Below are positions 48,150-56,030 of a stretch of DNA of 64,000 bases, in pieces (position 1 is the stretch's first letter; the number at the start of each line of letters is the position of its first letter). The position numbers and the translations under genes are program-made. Location: assembly GCF_009828065.1 (NCBI RefSeq), contig NZ_WTYK01000001.1:558001-622000 (forward strand). Direction: 5' to 3'. Source of the DNA: Croceibacterium soli (lineage in GTDB: Bacteria; Pseudomonadota; Alphaproteobacteria; Sphingomonadales; Sphingomonadaceae). Under the pieces are notes generated by a model that saw nothing but the letters and a program-made list of their open reading frames with translations, did not search any database and was not told the DNA's origin.

Positions 48150-48539
48150 ATGACTGACCTTCAAGCGAACATCGCCGAGGCCCATCCGAAGCTCATCCTG
48201 GCAAGCCGAGTGCTCCGCACGCCGGTCTATACGATCGACGCCGACCGGCTCGGCCACGTCGACGACATCTCCATCGACCGCGTCAGCGGCCAATGCATCT
48301 ACGGGATCATGTCGTTCGGCGGTGTCTTCGGGATCGGCGAGAAGTACCATCCCCTGCCGTGGGACGTCCTGCAATACGACCCGGAAGTCGGCGGGTTCGA
48401 GCTGATGATGACCCGCGAGGAACTGCAGCACGCCCCGCATTACACCCGGGCCGAGATGGAAAAGCTCGGCGGCGCCCGGCACCACGCGCGTGACGCCGAA
48501 GTCTCGGACTTCTACGCGACCTACGGCGTATTGCGGTAG
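48150..48539 (+). CDS. PRC-barrel domain protein
   Basis: 129 residues with one PRC-barrel (about residues 18-85: ASRVLRTPVYTIDADRLGHV, DDISIDRVSGQCIYGIMSFG, HPLPWDVLQYDPEVGGFEL). Small soluble cytoplasmic protein; PRC-barrels are found in photosynthetic H-subunits and RimM and often in stress-induced proteins. GGAAGGAGG precedes the ATG. The perfect EcfG-type promoter in front supports a general stress role. Confidence 0.9.
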   Translation: MTDLQANIAEAHPKLILASRVLRTPVYTIDADRLGHVDDISIDRVSGQCIYGIMSFGGVFGIGEKYHPLPWDVLQYDPEVGGFELMMTREELQHAPHYTRAEMEKLGGARHHARDAEVSDFYATYGVLR

Positions 48540-48680
48540 CCCGCCTCCGCGGCGGCGAAGCGGCAATCGGCCGCAGCAACGGGCCTTTCCCGGGTCGCAC
48601 CGCGTTAACCTCGAAAAATCTCCGCCGGGCCGGAACGCTACGGTGCTGCGAAGCTTCTCCCTGCTCAAGCAGAGGGACTT

Positions 48681-48977
48681 ATGAACCAGCAGACCGATCT
48701 CACGTACGACAGGACCTTCGAACTGGATGCCCTGCGGCCCACGAGCAGGACCGACAATCCCGCTCCGAAGTCCGCACCTGCCTGTGAGCTGATGTTCTTC
48801 TGCGGCGCTCCTTTCGCCCACGTGGTTCGGTACGAGGATCACATCCGCACCAAGCGCAAGGACCACGAATCCCGCGTGCTCCTGCGCAACCAGCCGCCGC
48901 GGCGCTGGCGCGGGTTCGAGGACATGCTCATCCCGCCGCTGGCCGACGGCTACGTCCGCGAGACCAACGCCGGCTGA
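48681..48977 (+). CDS. Hypothetical small protein
   Basis: 98 residues, no recognised family, no signal peptide or membrane segment. Polar N-terminus (FELDALRPTSRTDNPAPKSA), a central CELMFFCGAPFAHVVRYEDH and a basic Arg-rich stretch (RTKRKDHESRVLLRNQPPRR). AGAGGGACTT lies before the ATG. Codon use looks like real coding sequence. A GGAAC with a near CGTT partner (GCTT, 16 bases on) sits upstream but does not meet the EcfG consensus. Confidence 0.6.
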   Translation: MNQQTDLTYDRTFELDALRPTSRTDNPAPKSAPACELMFFCGAPFAHVVRYEDHIRTKRKDHESRVLLRNQPPRRWRGFEDMLIPPLADGYVRETNAG

Positions 48978-49000
48978 GGCGCCGCGCCTCTGCGCGCGCA
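48977..49000. repeat. Family E remnant (copy E4)
   Basis: GCGCCGCGCCTCTGCGCGCG, one arm of a family E element; the other arm is missing. Confidence 0.5.
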
Positions 49001-49022
49001 GTGGCGGCTTGCCGGGCCGCGA

Positions 49023-49721
49023 TCACTTTAGCAGCTCCTCCACCCAGGCCGGCACCAGCCCGCTCGCCGGGCCGAGCCGCGTCTCGTCGAACCAGGCGGA
49101 GCCCTGGCTGCGCTCCAGGTTGAGCTCCAGCGTGCGCGCGCCGGTGCGCTTGGCCTCTTGGACGAAGCCCGCCGCCGGATAGACCGCTCCGCTCGTGCCG
49201 ATCGAGACGAACAGGTCGGCGCGGGCGAGGGCGGCGAAGATCTCGTCCATGCGGTAGGGTATCTCGCCGAACCAGACGATGTCGGGACGCAGCGCCGCCT
49301 CGCCGCAGGAAGGGCAGGGCGGATTGTCGCTTAGGGTGCCTTCCCACCTGTGCCGGGCGTCGCAAGCCGTGCACCAGGCCGACAGCCCCTCGCCATGCAT
49401 ATGCAGCACGCGCGCGGCGCCGGCGCGCTCGTGCAGGTCGTCTATGTTCTGGGTGACGATCAGCAGCTCGCCCGGCCATTCGCGGTCGAGCCGCGCCAGC
49501 GCCGCATGGGCCGGGTTCGGCTGCGCCGCGAGGATGTTCGCCCGCCGCTCGTCGTAGAAGCGCTGGACCAGCTCCGGATCGCGGCGGAAGGCCTGCGGCG
49601 TGGCGACGTCCTCGACCCGGTGGTCCTCCCACAGGCCGTCTTCGGCGCGGAAGGTGCGAAGGCCGCTTTCGGCGCTGATGCCGGCGCCGGTGAGGATGAC
49701 GATGTTGCGGACTTGCTCCAT
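49023..49721 (-). CDS. cobB: NAD-dependent protein deacylase (sirtuin)
   Basis: Class III sirtuin, 232 residues, removing acetyl or succinyl groups from lysines with NAD as cosubstrate. Seen: VILTGAGISAESGLRTFR, TQNIDDLHERAG, catalytic His in HMHGE, a Cys4 zinc site in CTAC and CPSC, and FVSIGTSGAVYPAAGF. ATG at 49721 has AAGGGAAG upstream; an in-frame GTG at 49739 lies in repeat D2. Divergent from dapB. Confidence 0.93.
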   Translation of the reverse strand: MEQVRNIVILTGAGISAESGLRTFRAEDGLWEDHRVEDVATPQAFRRDPELVQRFYDERRANILAAQPNPAHAALARLDREWPGELLIVTQNIDDLHERAGAARVLHMHGEGLSAWCTACDARHRWEGTLSDNPPCPSCGEAALRPDIVWFGEIPYRMDEIFAALARADLFVSIGTSGAVYPAAGFVQEAKRTGARTLELNLERSQGSAWFDETRLGPASGLVPAWVEELLK

Positions 49722-49734
49722 GGCTTCCCTTGTC

Positions 49735-49825
49735 GTCACCCTGAACTTGTTTCAGGGTCCATTCCGCGTCATGCAATGGCGGCTCTGTGGGGCACCATGG
49801 ATGCCGAAACAAGTTCGGCATGACG
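49735..49825. repeat. Family D palindromic repeat (copy D2)
   Basis: GTCACCCTGAACTTGTTTCA on the left, GCCGAAACAAGTTCGGCATG on the right; same arms as D1 in inverted arrangement. Fills almost all of the 120 bases between divergent cobB and dapB. Confidence 0.88.
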
Positions 49826-49841
49826 AGCTTGGGGAACGGGA

Positions 49842-50570
49842 TTGGCACGTATCGGAATCATCGGCAGCGAAGGGCGCATGGGCCATGCGCTGTCCCGCGC
49901 GATCGCAGCGGCCGGGCATGAGTGCTCCGGCGGGATCGACCGCGGCGGCGATCCCGCGCAACTGGCCGACGCCAGCGATGTGCTCGTGGACTTCTCCGCT
50001 CCGGCTGCACTGGAGGCCAATCTCCACGCGGCGATCGGCGCCGGCATCCCGATCCTGATCGGCACGACCGGGCTGGAAGATCGGCACCACGTGTTCATCG
50101 ACAACGCCGCGCGCGACATCGCCGTGCTGCAGACCGGCAACACCTCGCTCGGTGTGACACTCCTCGCCCACCTCGTGCGCGAGGCTGCCGCTCGGCTCGG
50201 GCCGGAGTGGGACATCGAAGTGCTCGAGATGCACCACCGGATGAAAGTCGACGCGCCGAGCGGCACGGCGTTCCTGCTCGGCGAAGCGGCGGCCGAGGGG
50301 CGGGGCATAGCGCTGGCGGACAATTCCGAGCGGGGCCGCGACGGGCAGACCGGCCGCCGGGCCGAAGGCGCGATCGGCTTCGCCTCCTTGCGCGGCGGAA
50401 CCGTCGTCGGCGAGCACAGCGTGATCGTGGCCGGGGAGCAGGAACGCATCGTCCTCTCCCACTGTGCCGAGGACCGGATGATCTTCGCCCACGGCGCGGT
50501 GCGCGGCGCGGCCTGGCTGACCGGGCAGCCCGGCGGGCGCTACACGATGCCGGAGGTGCTCGGCCTTTGA
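49842..50570 (+). CDS. dapB: 4-hydroxy-tetrahydrodipicolinate reductase
   Basis: Lysine/diaminopimelate pathway reductase, 242 residues. IGIIGSEGRMGHALSRAI is the nucleotide site, IGTTGL the adjacent loop, EVLEMHHRMKVDAPSGTAFL the catalytic His-His-Lys region. TTG start at 49842 with GGGGAACGGGA before it; no ATG is available nearby. It overlaps nth by four bases (TTGA). Confidence 0.94.
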   Translation: MARIGIIGSEGRMGHALSRAIAAAGHECSGGIDRGGDPAQLADASDVLVDFSAPAALEANLHAAIGAGIPILIGTTGLEDRHHVFIDNAARDIAVLQTGNTSLGVTLLAHLVREAAARLGPEWDIEVLEMHHRMKVDAPSGTAFLLGEAAAEGRGIALADNSERGRDGQTGRRAEGAIGFASLRGGTVVGEHSVIVAGEQERIVLSHCAEDRMIFAHGAVRGAAWLTGQPGGRYTMPEVLGL

Positions 50571-51241
50571 AGCGCGACGCGGTTTTCGAGTTCTTCCGCC
50601 GTCTCGCCGAAGACAATCCGGAGCCGGAAACGGAGCTCGAATACGGCAACGTCTATCAGCTCCTCGTCGCCGTGGTTCTCTCCGCGCAGTCGACCGACGT
50701 CGGGGTCAACAAGGCCACCCGGCGGCTGTTCGCGGAAGTCCGCACGCCCGAGCAGATGGTCGCGCTGGGCGAGGAAGGGCTGAAGGACCACATCAAGACC
50801 ATCGGCCTGTTCAATGCCAAGGCGAAGAACGTCATCGCCCTGTCGGAGAAGCTGATCGCGGAGCACGGCGGCGAGGTCCCGGCCGACCGCGACCTGCTGA
50901 CCACCCTGCCGGGCGTCGGCCGCAAGACCGCCAACGTGGTGATGAACTGCGCATTCGGCGAGGAAACGTTCGCCGTCGACACCCATGTGTTCCGCGTCGG
51001 GAACCGCACAGGCCTGGCGAAGGGCAAGACGCCCGACCAGGTCGAGGCGAAGCTGGAGAAAGTCGTCCCGCAGCCGTTCCGCCGCCACGCCCACCACTGG
51101 CTGATCCTGCACGGCCGCTACACCTGCAAGGCGCGGCTGCCGGAATGCTGGCGCTGCCCGGTGATCGACTTGTGCGGCTACCGGAACAAGGTGCTCGAGA
51201 AGCCCGTTGGCAAAGGGAAGCGGGCGAGTGCTCCGTCTTGA
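50567..51241 (+). CDS. nth: Endonuclease III
   Basis: Base-excision DNA glycosylase/AP lyase for oxidised pyrimidines. 224 residues: VVLSAQSTDVGVNKATRRLF, helix-hairpin-helix LPGVGRKTANVVMN with catalytic Lys, Asp in AVDTHVFRVGNR, and the 4Fe-4S ligands C-x6-C-x2-C-x5-C in CKARLPECWRCPVIDLC. TTG start overlapping the dapB stop, so dapB and nth are translated together. Confidence 0.96.
   Translation: MKRDAVFEFFRRLAEDNPEPETELEYGNVYQLLVAVVLSAQSTDVGVNKATRRLFAEVRTPEQMVALGEEGLKDHIKTIGLFNAKAKNVIALSEKLIAEHGGEVPADRDLLTTLPGVGRKTANVVMNCAFGEETFAVDTHVFRVGNRTGLAKGKTPDQVEAKLEKVVPQPFRRHAHHWLILHGRYTCKARLPECWRCPVIDLCGYRNKVLEKPVGKGKRASAPS
51183..51208 (+). promoter_or_regulatory. EcfG-type promoter candidate inside nth
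   Basis: GGAAC at 51183-51187, 17 bases, CGTT at 51205-51208, within the last codons of nth and 69 bases before the DUF6491-type lipoprotein ATG. Matches the EcfG consensus, but coding constraint makes chance more likely here than at 48066. Confidence 0.35.
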
Positions 51242-51276
51242 AGGTGACGCAGCGCGTTCGCCGAAGGAGAGCAAGC

Positions 51277-51675
51277 ATGATCAAGCGACCCGTCACAGCA
51301 CTGTCCCTCGTCGCCGCCGCAGCCGCGCTCGCCGCGTGCACGGCCCAGGCCGACAGGGCGGAGCAAAGCCGGGCCCCCGCCGCCCTAGCGGTGGGCGAGC
51401 CCGTCAGCTGCATCGAGACCAGCCTGATATCCGACACCCGCGTGCACGACGACCGCACGATCGACTTCGAGATGCGCGGCGGCAGGCTCTACCGCAACAC
51501 GCTGCCGTACAGATGCAGCGGCCTCGGCTTCCAGGAGCGCTTCGGCTACAAGACGACCATCGGCCGGCTGTGCAGCACCGACACGATCACCGTGCTGCAG
51601 TCCGGCGGCATCAACGGCCCGACCTGCGGGCTGGGTCAGTTCGTGCCGATCCAGCTGAGCGCCGCGCCCGGGTAA
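51277..51675 (+). CDS. DUF6491-type lipoprotein
   Basis: 132 residues. MIKRPVTALSLVAAAAALAAC carries a lipobox LAAC. Mature part: VSCIETSLISDTRVHDDRTI, FEMRGGRLYRNTLPYRCSGL, TIGRLCSTDTITVL and CGLGQFVPIQL, with four conserved cysteines after the lipid Cys, the DUF6491 pattern. Envelope, function unknown. GAAGGAG precedes the ATG. It may belong to the dapB-nth transcript or use an internal promoter. Confidence 0.82.
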   Translation: MIKRPVTALSLVAAAAALAACTAQADRAEQSRAPAALAVGEPVSCIETSLISDTRVHDDRTIDFEMRGGRLYRNTLPYRCSGLGFQERFGYKTTIGRLCSTDTITVLQSGGINGPTCGLGQFVPIQLSAAPG

Positions 51676-51717
51676 CCGAGGGCGGGCCTGATCGGCCTCA
51701 CTCAAATGCTTCGCACC

Positions 51718-51860
51718 AAAATCCTCCCCGGGACGGGGAGGGGGGCCGCCCGCGCAGCGGGTGGTGGAGGGGGCTTGTGGCCTGGACGAACAGTTGCTCC
51801 GAGCCGCGCCCCCTCCGTCAGCGCTTCGCGCTGCCACCTCCCCCAGAGGGGGAGGATTTT
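51718..51860. repeat. Family A palindromic repeat (copy A3)
   Basis: AAATCCTCCCCGGGACGGGG to CCCCAGAGGGGGAGGATTTT; inner GGTGGAGGGGGC pairs with GCCCCCTCCGTC-type arm. Tandem with A4. Confidence 0.9.
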
Positions 51861-51870
51861 GGCACACTCT

Positions 51871-52014
51871 GAATCCTCCCCGGGACGGGGAGGGGGACCG
51901 CCCGCGCAGCGGGTGGTGGAGGGGGCTTATGGCCTGGACGAACAGTTGCTCCACGCCGCGGCCCCCCCTCCGTCAGCCCTGCGGGCTGCCACCTCCCCGT
52001 CCCGGGGAGGAATT
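51871..52014. repeat. Family A palindromic repeat (copy A4)
   Basis: AATCCTCCCCGGGACGGGGA to CCCCGTCCCGGGGAGGAATT. The unpaired centre TGGCCTGGACGAACAGTTGC is identical in A3 and A4, so one was copied from the other. It runs into the 3' end of the symporter gene. Confidence 0.92.
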
Positions 52015-53328
52015 AGGGTCGCTTCCCCCCGGTTCCTCGCTCGTCGCGCTGATCACTTGCGCGGCGACGAGATCGCCGACCACGTTCAGCGTCGTGCGGC
52101 ACATGTCCAGGAAGCGGTCAACGCCGAGGATCAGCCCTATCCCGGCGGGATTGACCCCGACCCCGGCCAGGATCAGCGCGATGACCGGCAGCGAACCGGC
52201 GGGCACGCCGGCGGTGCCGATGCCCGCCAGGATGCACACCAGCATCACGAAGATCTGGTCGCCGATCGTCAGCGGCACGCCGAAGAATTGCGCCAGGAAC
52301 AGCACGGTCACGCCTTCGAACATGGCGGTGCCGTTCTGGTTGGCGGTGGCGCCGATGGTCAGCACGAAGCGCGAGATCTTCGGCGGCAGCTTCAGCTCCG
52401 TCTCGGCCACCCGCAGCGCGGTGGGCAGGGTGGCGTTGGAGCTGGCGGTGGAGAACGCCATCACGCTCGCCTCGCGCGTCTCGCGGAAGAACGCGATCGG
52501 GCTTTTCCTGGCGATGAACTTCAGCAGCAGCGGGAAGACGCCGAACATCTGGATCGCCAGCGCCAGCAGCACGACCCCGACGAACGCGGCCAGCTTGAAC
52601 AGCAGGTCCCAGCCGAATTGCGCGGCAAGGTTGAACATGAAGCAGAAGATCGCGATCGGGGCGAGCTGGATGACGAAGCCGATCAGCTTCATCGCCACTT
52701 CGAACAGGCCCTCGATGGCGTCCTTCAAGGCTTCGGTGCGCCGCGTCTGAACGGCAAGCAGGCCGATGCCGAACACCAGGGCGAAGAACATCACCGCCAG
52801 GATGTCGTTCTCGCTCATCGCCGTGATGACGTTCGACGGCACCAGCCCGATCACCGCGTCCACGCCCGTGGCGGCCTCTCCCGAACGCTCGACGATCCCG
52901 CGAGCGCCCTCGGCGCCCTGGGCCAGCAGCTCGTTCGCCGCCGCCCGGTCCACGCCGGCGCCCGGCTGCAGCAGGTTCACCAGGGTGATCGACAGGCCCA
53001 CGGCGATTCCGGAGACCACCACGGTGTAGACCAGCGTGCGGATGCCGATCTTCTTGAGCGCGCGGACTTCGCCCATCTCGGCAATGCCGACCACCAGCGC
53101 GCTGAACAGCAGCGGGATCACCAGCATGAACAGCAGCCGCAGGAAGATCTGCCCGATCGGGTTGGTGACGTACGTCACGACCGTCTCCACCCAGGCCGCG
53201 TCGCGCGCGAACGTGTAGGCGAGCAAGCCGGCGGTGAGGCCGAGCACGAAGCCCATCAGGATGCGCCACTGCAGCTTGCCGTGGCCGATCGGCGCCGCCT
53301 TGGCGGCCATTTCTGCGGCGTCGCTCAT
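51973..53328 (-). CDS. Dicarboxylate/amino acid:cation symporter (DAACS family)
   Basis: Inner-membrane sodium- or proton-coupled transporter for dicarboxylates or glutamate, 451 residues, eight membrane segments plus two re-entrant hairpins. Diagnostic: AFSTASSNATLPTALRVAE (serine-rich hairpin 1), TIGATANQNGTAMFEGV (the N-x-x-G-T substrate motif; family usual N-M-D-G-T) and GIGTAGVPAGSLPVIALIL (hairpin 2). The last 14 or so codons before the stop come from repeat A4, so the C-terminal tail NSSPGRGGGSPQG is repeat-encoded. ATG at 53328. Downstream of dapE by 22 bases, probably one transcript. Confidence 0.92.
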   Translation of the reverse strand: MSDAAEMAAKAAPIGHGKLQWRILMGFVLGLTAGLLAYTFARDAAWVETVVTYVTNPIGQIFLRLLFMLVIPLLFSALVVGIAEMGEVRALKKIGIRTLVYTVVVSGIAVGLSITLVNLLQPGAGVDRAAANELLAQGAEGARGIVERSGEAATGVDAVIGLVPSNVITAMSENDILAVMFFALVFGIGLLAVQTRRTEALKDAIEGLFEVAMKLIGFVIQLAPIAIFCFMFNLAAQFGWDLLFKLAAFVGVVLLALAIQMFGVFPLLLKFIARKSPIAFFRETREASVMAFSTASSNATLPTALRVAETELKLPPKISRFVLTIGATANQNGTAMFEGVTVLFLAQFFGVPLTIGDQIFVMLVCILAGIGTAGVPAGSLPVIALILAGVGVNPAGIGLILGVDRFLDMCRTTLNVVGDLVAAQVISATSEEPGGSDPNSSPGRGGGSPQG

Positions 53329-53350
53329 CCGGTCTTCTCTCCCCTGACGG

Positions 53351-54499
53351 TTATCCTGCAAGTGCGGCCATGGCGATGCGGCGGTAAATGCGCGCCAAGG
53401 CGTGAAGGTCCTCCACCGCGACCGCTTCGTCGCGCTTGTGCATCGTCGCGTTGACCAGGCCGAACTCGATCACCGGGCACAGGTCCTTCAGGAACCGCGC
53501 GTCCGAGGTGCCGCCGCCGGTCGAGGCTTCGGGGTCCATCCCGGTCTCCGCCTTCACGGCATCGGCGATGATCCGCGAAAACGCGCCGGGCGGGGTCAGG
53601 AACGGTTCGCCGGAGATGACCGGGCGGGCGGTGCCGCCGTGGCTTTGCGCGATCTCGGTCACTCTGCGGCTGAGCTCGGCGCCGCTATGCAGGTCGTTGA
53701 AGCGGATCGAGATCCGCGCCCGGGCTGTGTTGGGGATGACGTTGGTGGCGGAATTGCCGACATGCAGGTCGGTGATCTCGAGGTTCGAGGGCTGGAACCA
53801 GTCCGTCCCTTCGTCGAGCACGAGCGCATCTAGTTCCGCGAGCATCGCCACCAGGCGCGGGATCGGGTTGTCGGCCAGGTGCGGGTAGGCGACGTGCCCC
53901 TCGCGCCCTTGCGCCTCGAGCCAGATGTTGACCGATCCGCGCCGGCCGATCTTCATCGTGTCGCCCAGGCGGTTGACGCTGGTCGGCTCGCCGACGAGGC
54001 ACAAGTCCGGCAGCTCGCCGCGCTCGCGGATCAGGTCGATCAGCGCGCGGGTGCCGAACAGCGCCTCGCCTTCCTCGTCGCCGGTGATGATGAAGCTGAG
54101 CGTGCCCGCTTCCCGTGGCACGTCGGCCGCCGCCGCCGCCATCGCCGCTACGGCTCCCTTCATGTCGACAGCGCCGCGGCCGTAGAGCAGCTCGCCGCCC
54201 GGCATCTGCCGCCGCTCGGGTGTAAAAGCGCCGCTGGTCCAGCCCTCGCCGGCGGGCACGACATCGACATGGCCGGCGAATGCGAAGTGCTTCGAACCCG
54301 CGGGCCCATGCCGGATGGCAAAGCAGTTCTCGACCGCGCCGCCTGCCGAGCCTTCCCCGGCCACGAACCGGTGCACCGCGAAACCGAGCGGCGCCAGCAT
54401 CGCCTCCAGCGCGTCGAACACAGGCCCGCGCGCAGGGGTCACGCTCTCGCAGGCAATCAGCGCCTCGGCGAGCGCGGCGGCGTCTCTGGCCTTGTCCAT
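53351..54499 (-). CDS. dapE: Succinyl-diaminopimelate desuccinylase
   Basis: Zinc M20 hydrolase releasing LL-diaminopimelate from its N-succinyl form. 382 residues. Metal and catalytic residues: FAGHVDVVPAGEGW, YGRGAVDMKGAV, ITGDEEGEALFGT and the C-terminal ATMHKRDEAV. Dimerisation domain includes HVAYPHLADNPIPRL. ATG at 54499. With dapB at 49842 this puts two lysine-pathway genes within five kilobases but in separate transcripts. Confidence 0.95.
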   Translation of the reverse strand: MDKARDAAALAEALIACESVTPARGPVFDALEAMLAPLGFAVHRFVAGEGSAGGAVENCFAIRHGPAGSKHFAFAGHVDVVPAGEGWTSGAFTPERRQMPGGELLYGRGAVDMKGAVAAMAAAAADVPREAGTLSFIITGDEEGEALFGTRALIDLIRERGELPDLCLVGEPTSVNRLGDTMKIGRRGSVNIWLEAQGREGHVAYPHLADNPIPRLVAMLAELDALVLDEGTDWFQPSNLEITDLHVGNSATNVIPNTARARISIRFNDLHSGAELSRRVTEIAQSHGGTARPVISGEPFLTPPGAFSRIIADAVKAETGMDPEASTGGGTSDARFLKDLCPVIEFGLVNATMHKRDEAVAVEDLHALARIYRRIAMAALAG

Positions 54500-54550
54500 C
54501 AGCGGGGGTTAGACGAGCACGCCGCAGCTTTCCAGTCGGAGCGCACCGCC

Positions 54551-55012
54551 ATGCCCAAGCTCGATCTCGATGCGATCCCGCAAACCGACCGCACCGGCTA
54601 TCCCGATCCCTACGACCGCGACGTCGCCGGCCGCTGGTACCGGCGCCTGGCCCCGGCGGCCGGGCTGACCGAGATGGGCGCCAGCCACGTCGTCCTGCAG
54701 CCCGGCGCCTGGTCCTCGCAGCGCCACTGGCACTCGGCCGAAGACGAACTGCTGGTGATGATCGCCGGCGAGGCGGTGCTGGTCGAGGACGACGGCGAGA
54801 CCGTGCTGCGCGCCGGCGACGTGGCCGCCTGGCCTAAGGGGGTGCGCAACGGCCACCACCTGCAGAACCGCAGCGCCGAGGATTGCGTGTTCATCGCCAT
54901 CAGCGCGGGCGACAGTGCCGACGACCGCGGCGAATATCCCGACATCGACCTCATGTTCGCCGGCCGGGACTACTTCCACAAGGACGGCACGCCCTACCCG
55001 GCGAAGGGCTGA
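54551..55012 (+). CDS. Cupin domain protein
   Basis: 153 residues, single cupin (about residues 40-125): QRHWHSAEDELLVMIAGEAV and GDVAAWPKGVRNGHHLQNRS hold the two cupin motifs with His-His and His metal ligands. The C-terminal DIDLMFAGRDYFHKDGTPYP is typical of a cupin group found next to amino-acid or sugar metabolism; activity unknown. ATG at 54551, weak ribosome site. Divergent from dapE. Confidence 0.85.
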   Translation: MPKLDLDAIPQTDRTGYPDPYDRDVAGRWYRRLAPAAGLTEMGASHVVLQPGAWSSQRHWHSAEDELLVMIAGEAVLVEDDGETVLRAGDVAAWPKGVRNGHHLQNRSAEDCVFIAISAGDSADDRGEYPDIDLMFAGRDYFHKDGTPYPAKG

Positions 55013-55027
55013 TCGGCCCCCGATCCC

Positions 55028-55092
55028 GTTCGTCCTGAGCTTGTCGAAGGACGCTAGCGCGGCGCTCGCGGTTCGACAGGCTCACCACGAAC
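55028..55092. repeat. Family C palindromic repeat (copy C3)
   Basis: GTTCGTCCTGAGCTTGTCGA and TCGACAGGCTCACCACGAAC arms, same order as C2. Confidence 0.9.
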
Positions 55093-55149
55093 GGGAGGGG
55101 TGGTGCAGTGAGATGAGGCTACGCACCGACGTGGCGGAGCCCCGATCCC

Positions 55150-55212
55150 GTTCGTCCTGAGCTCGTCGAAGGACGCTAGCGCGGCATCCGTAGTTCGACA
55201 GGCTCACCACGA
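55150..55212. repeat. Family C palindromic repeat (copy C4)
   Basis: Same arms as C3 with three substitutions, 122 bases further on. The segment around GGACGCTAGCGCGGC is shared by C3 and C4, pointing to a local duplication between convergent cupin and GST genes. Confidence 0.9.
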
Positions 55213-55222
55213 AAGGGAGAGG

Positions 55223-55888
55223 TCAAGCTTCGACCATCTCGAACTGCTCGATGGTCCATTCCTCGTTCTCGGCTTCGCGGATCCAGTGCTGCATCCAATC
55301 GTGCTCCCACACGGCCTGCATGTAGGCCTGGGCGAAGCCGGGCACGCCGATGCCGTAAGTCACGAAACGGCTGACCACCGGCGCGTAGAAGATGTCGGCG
55401 GCACAGAAAGTACCGAACAGGAACGGGCCGCCGGCGCCGAACCGCGCGCGCGCCTCGGCCCACAGGCCCAAAATGCGCACGATGTCGGAGCGGGCCTCGT
55501 CAGTCAGCTGGATGCCCTCGATTCGCCGGCGAATGTTCATCGGACACTGGCGGCGCAGGCCGAGGTAGGAGCTGTGCATTTCGGCGACCATCGCCCGGGC
55601 CATCCCGCGCGCGGCATCGTCCTTCGGCCAGAACCGCTCACGCCCGACTTTGTCGGCGAGGTATTCCAGGATCGCCAGGCTGTCCCACACCACCACATCG
55701 TCGTCCCAGAGCACGGGGACTTTGCCGGCGGACGGCTGAAAATCGCCTTCCTGCCGCTTCATCGCCTGCCAGTCGTCGCCGTCGATATGCACGGTCAGTT
55801 CCTCAAAGGAGAGACCCGACTGCTTCGCGGCGAGCCAGCCGCGCAGCGACCAGCTGGAATAGTTCTTGTTGCCGATGATCAGCTTCAT
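55223..55888 (-). CDS. Glutathione S-transferase family protein
   Basis: 221 residues: thioredoxin-like N-terminal domain (IIGNKNYSSWSLRGWLAAK, GKVPVLWDDDVVVWDSLAIL with the cis-Pro and the glutathione-binding acidic-Ser pair) and an all-alpha C-terminal domain (FGAGGPFLFGTFCAADIFYA). Candidate catalytic Tyr10 or Ser11/12. Cytoplasmic detoxification or a lyase role; in lignin-degrading sphingomonads GSTs cleave aryl ethers (LigE/F), but this sequence shows no specific link. Monocistronic. Confidence 0.9.
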   Translation of the reverse strand: MKLIIGNKNYSSWSLRGWLAAKQSGLSFEELTVHIDGDDWQAMKRQEGDFQPSAGKVPVLWDDDVVVWDSLAILEYLADKVGRERFWPKDDAARGMARAMVAEMHSSYLGLRRQCPMNIRRRIEGIQLTDEARSDIVRILGLWAEARARFGAGGPFLFGTFCAADIFYAPVVSRFVTYGIGVPGFAQAYMQAVWEHDWMQHWIREAENEEWTIEQFEMVEA

Positions 55889-56030
55889 GCCTGGCGCCCT
55901 GTTACCTGTGGGGCCGCACTAGGGCATTCGCGCCGGGGCTGTCGAGGCTCAACCCCGGCGCTTGGCATCGGTGCGCCGAATGGTATCGTGCCGCCAAGCG
56001 CAGGCAGAGGCGCAGGGAGAGGTGCTTGTC

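Noticed and set aside
48636-48660. EcfG promoter before the hypothetical gene at 48681
   Set aside because: GGAAC is followed after 16 bases by GCTT, not CGTT; the -10 core is not met.
55223-55888. GST as a LigE/LigF/LigG-type beta-etherase
   Set aside because: No specific motif or neighbouring lig gene supports this; the protein looks like a general GST and is 50 kb from the lig cluster.
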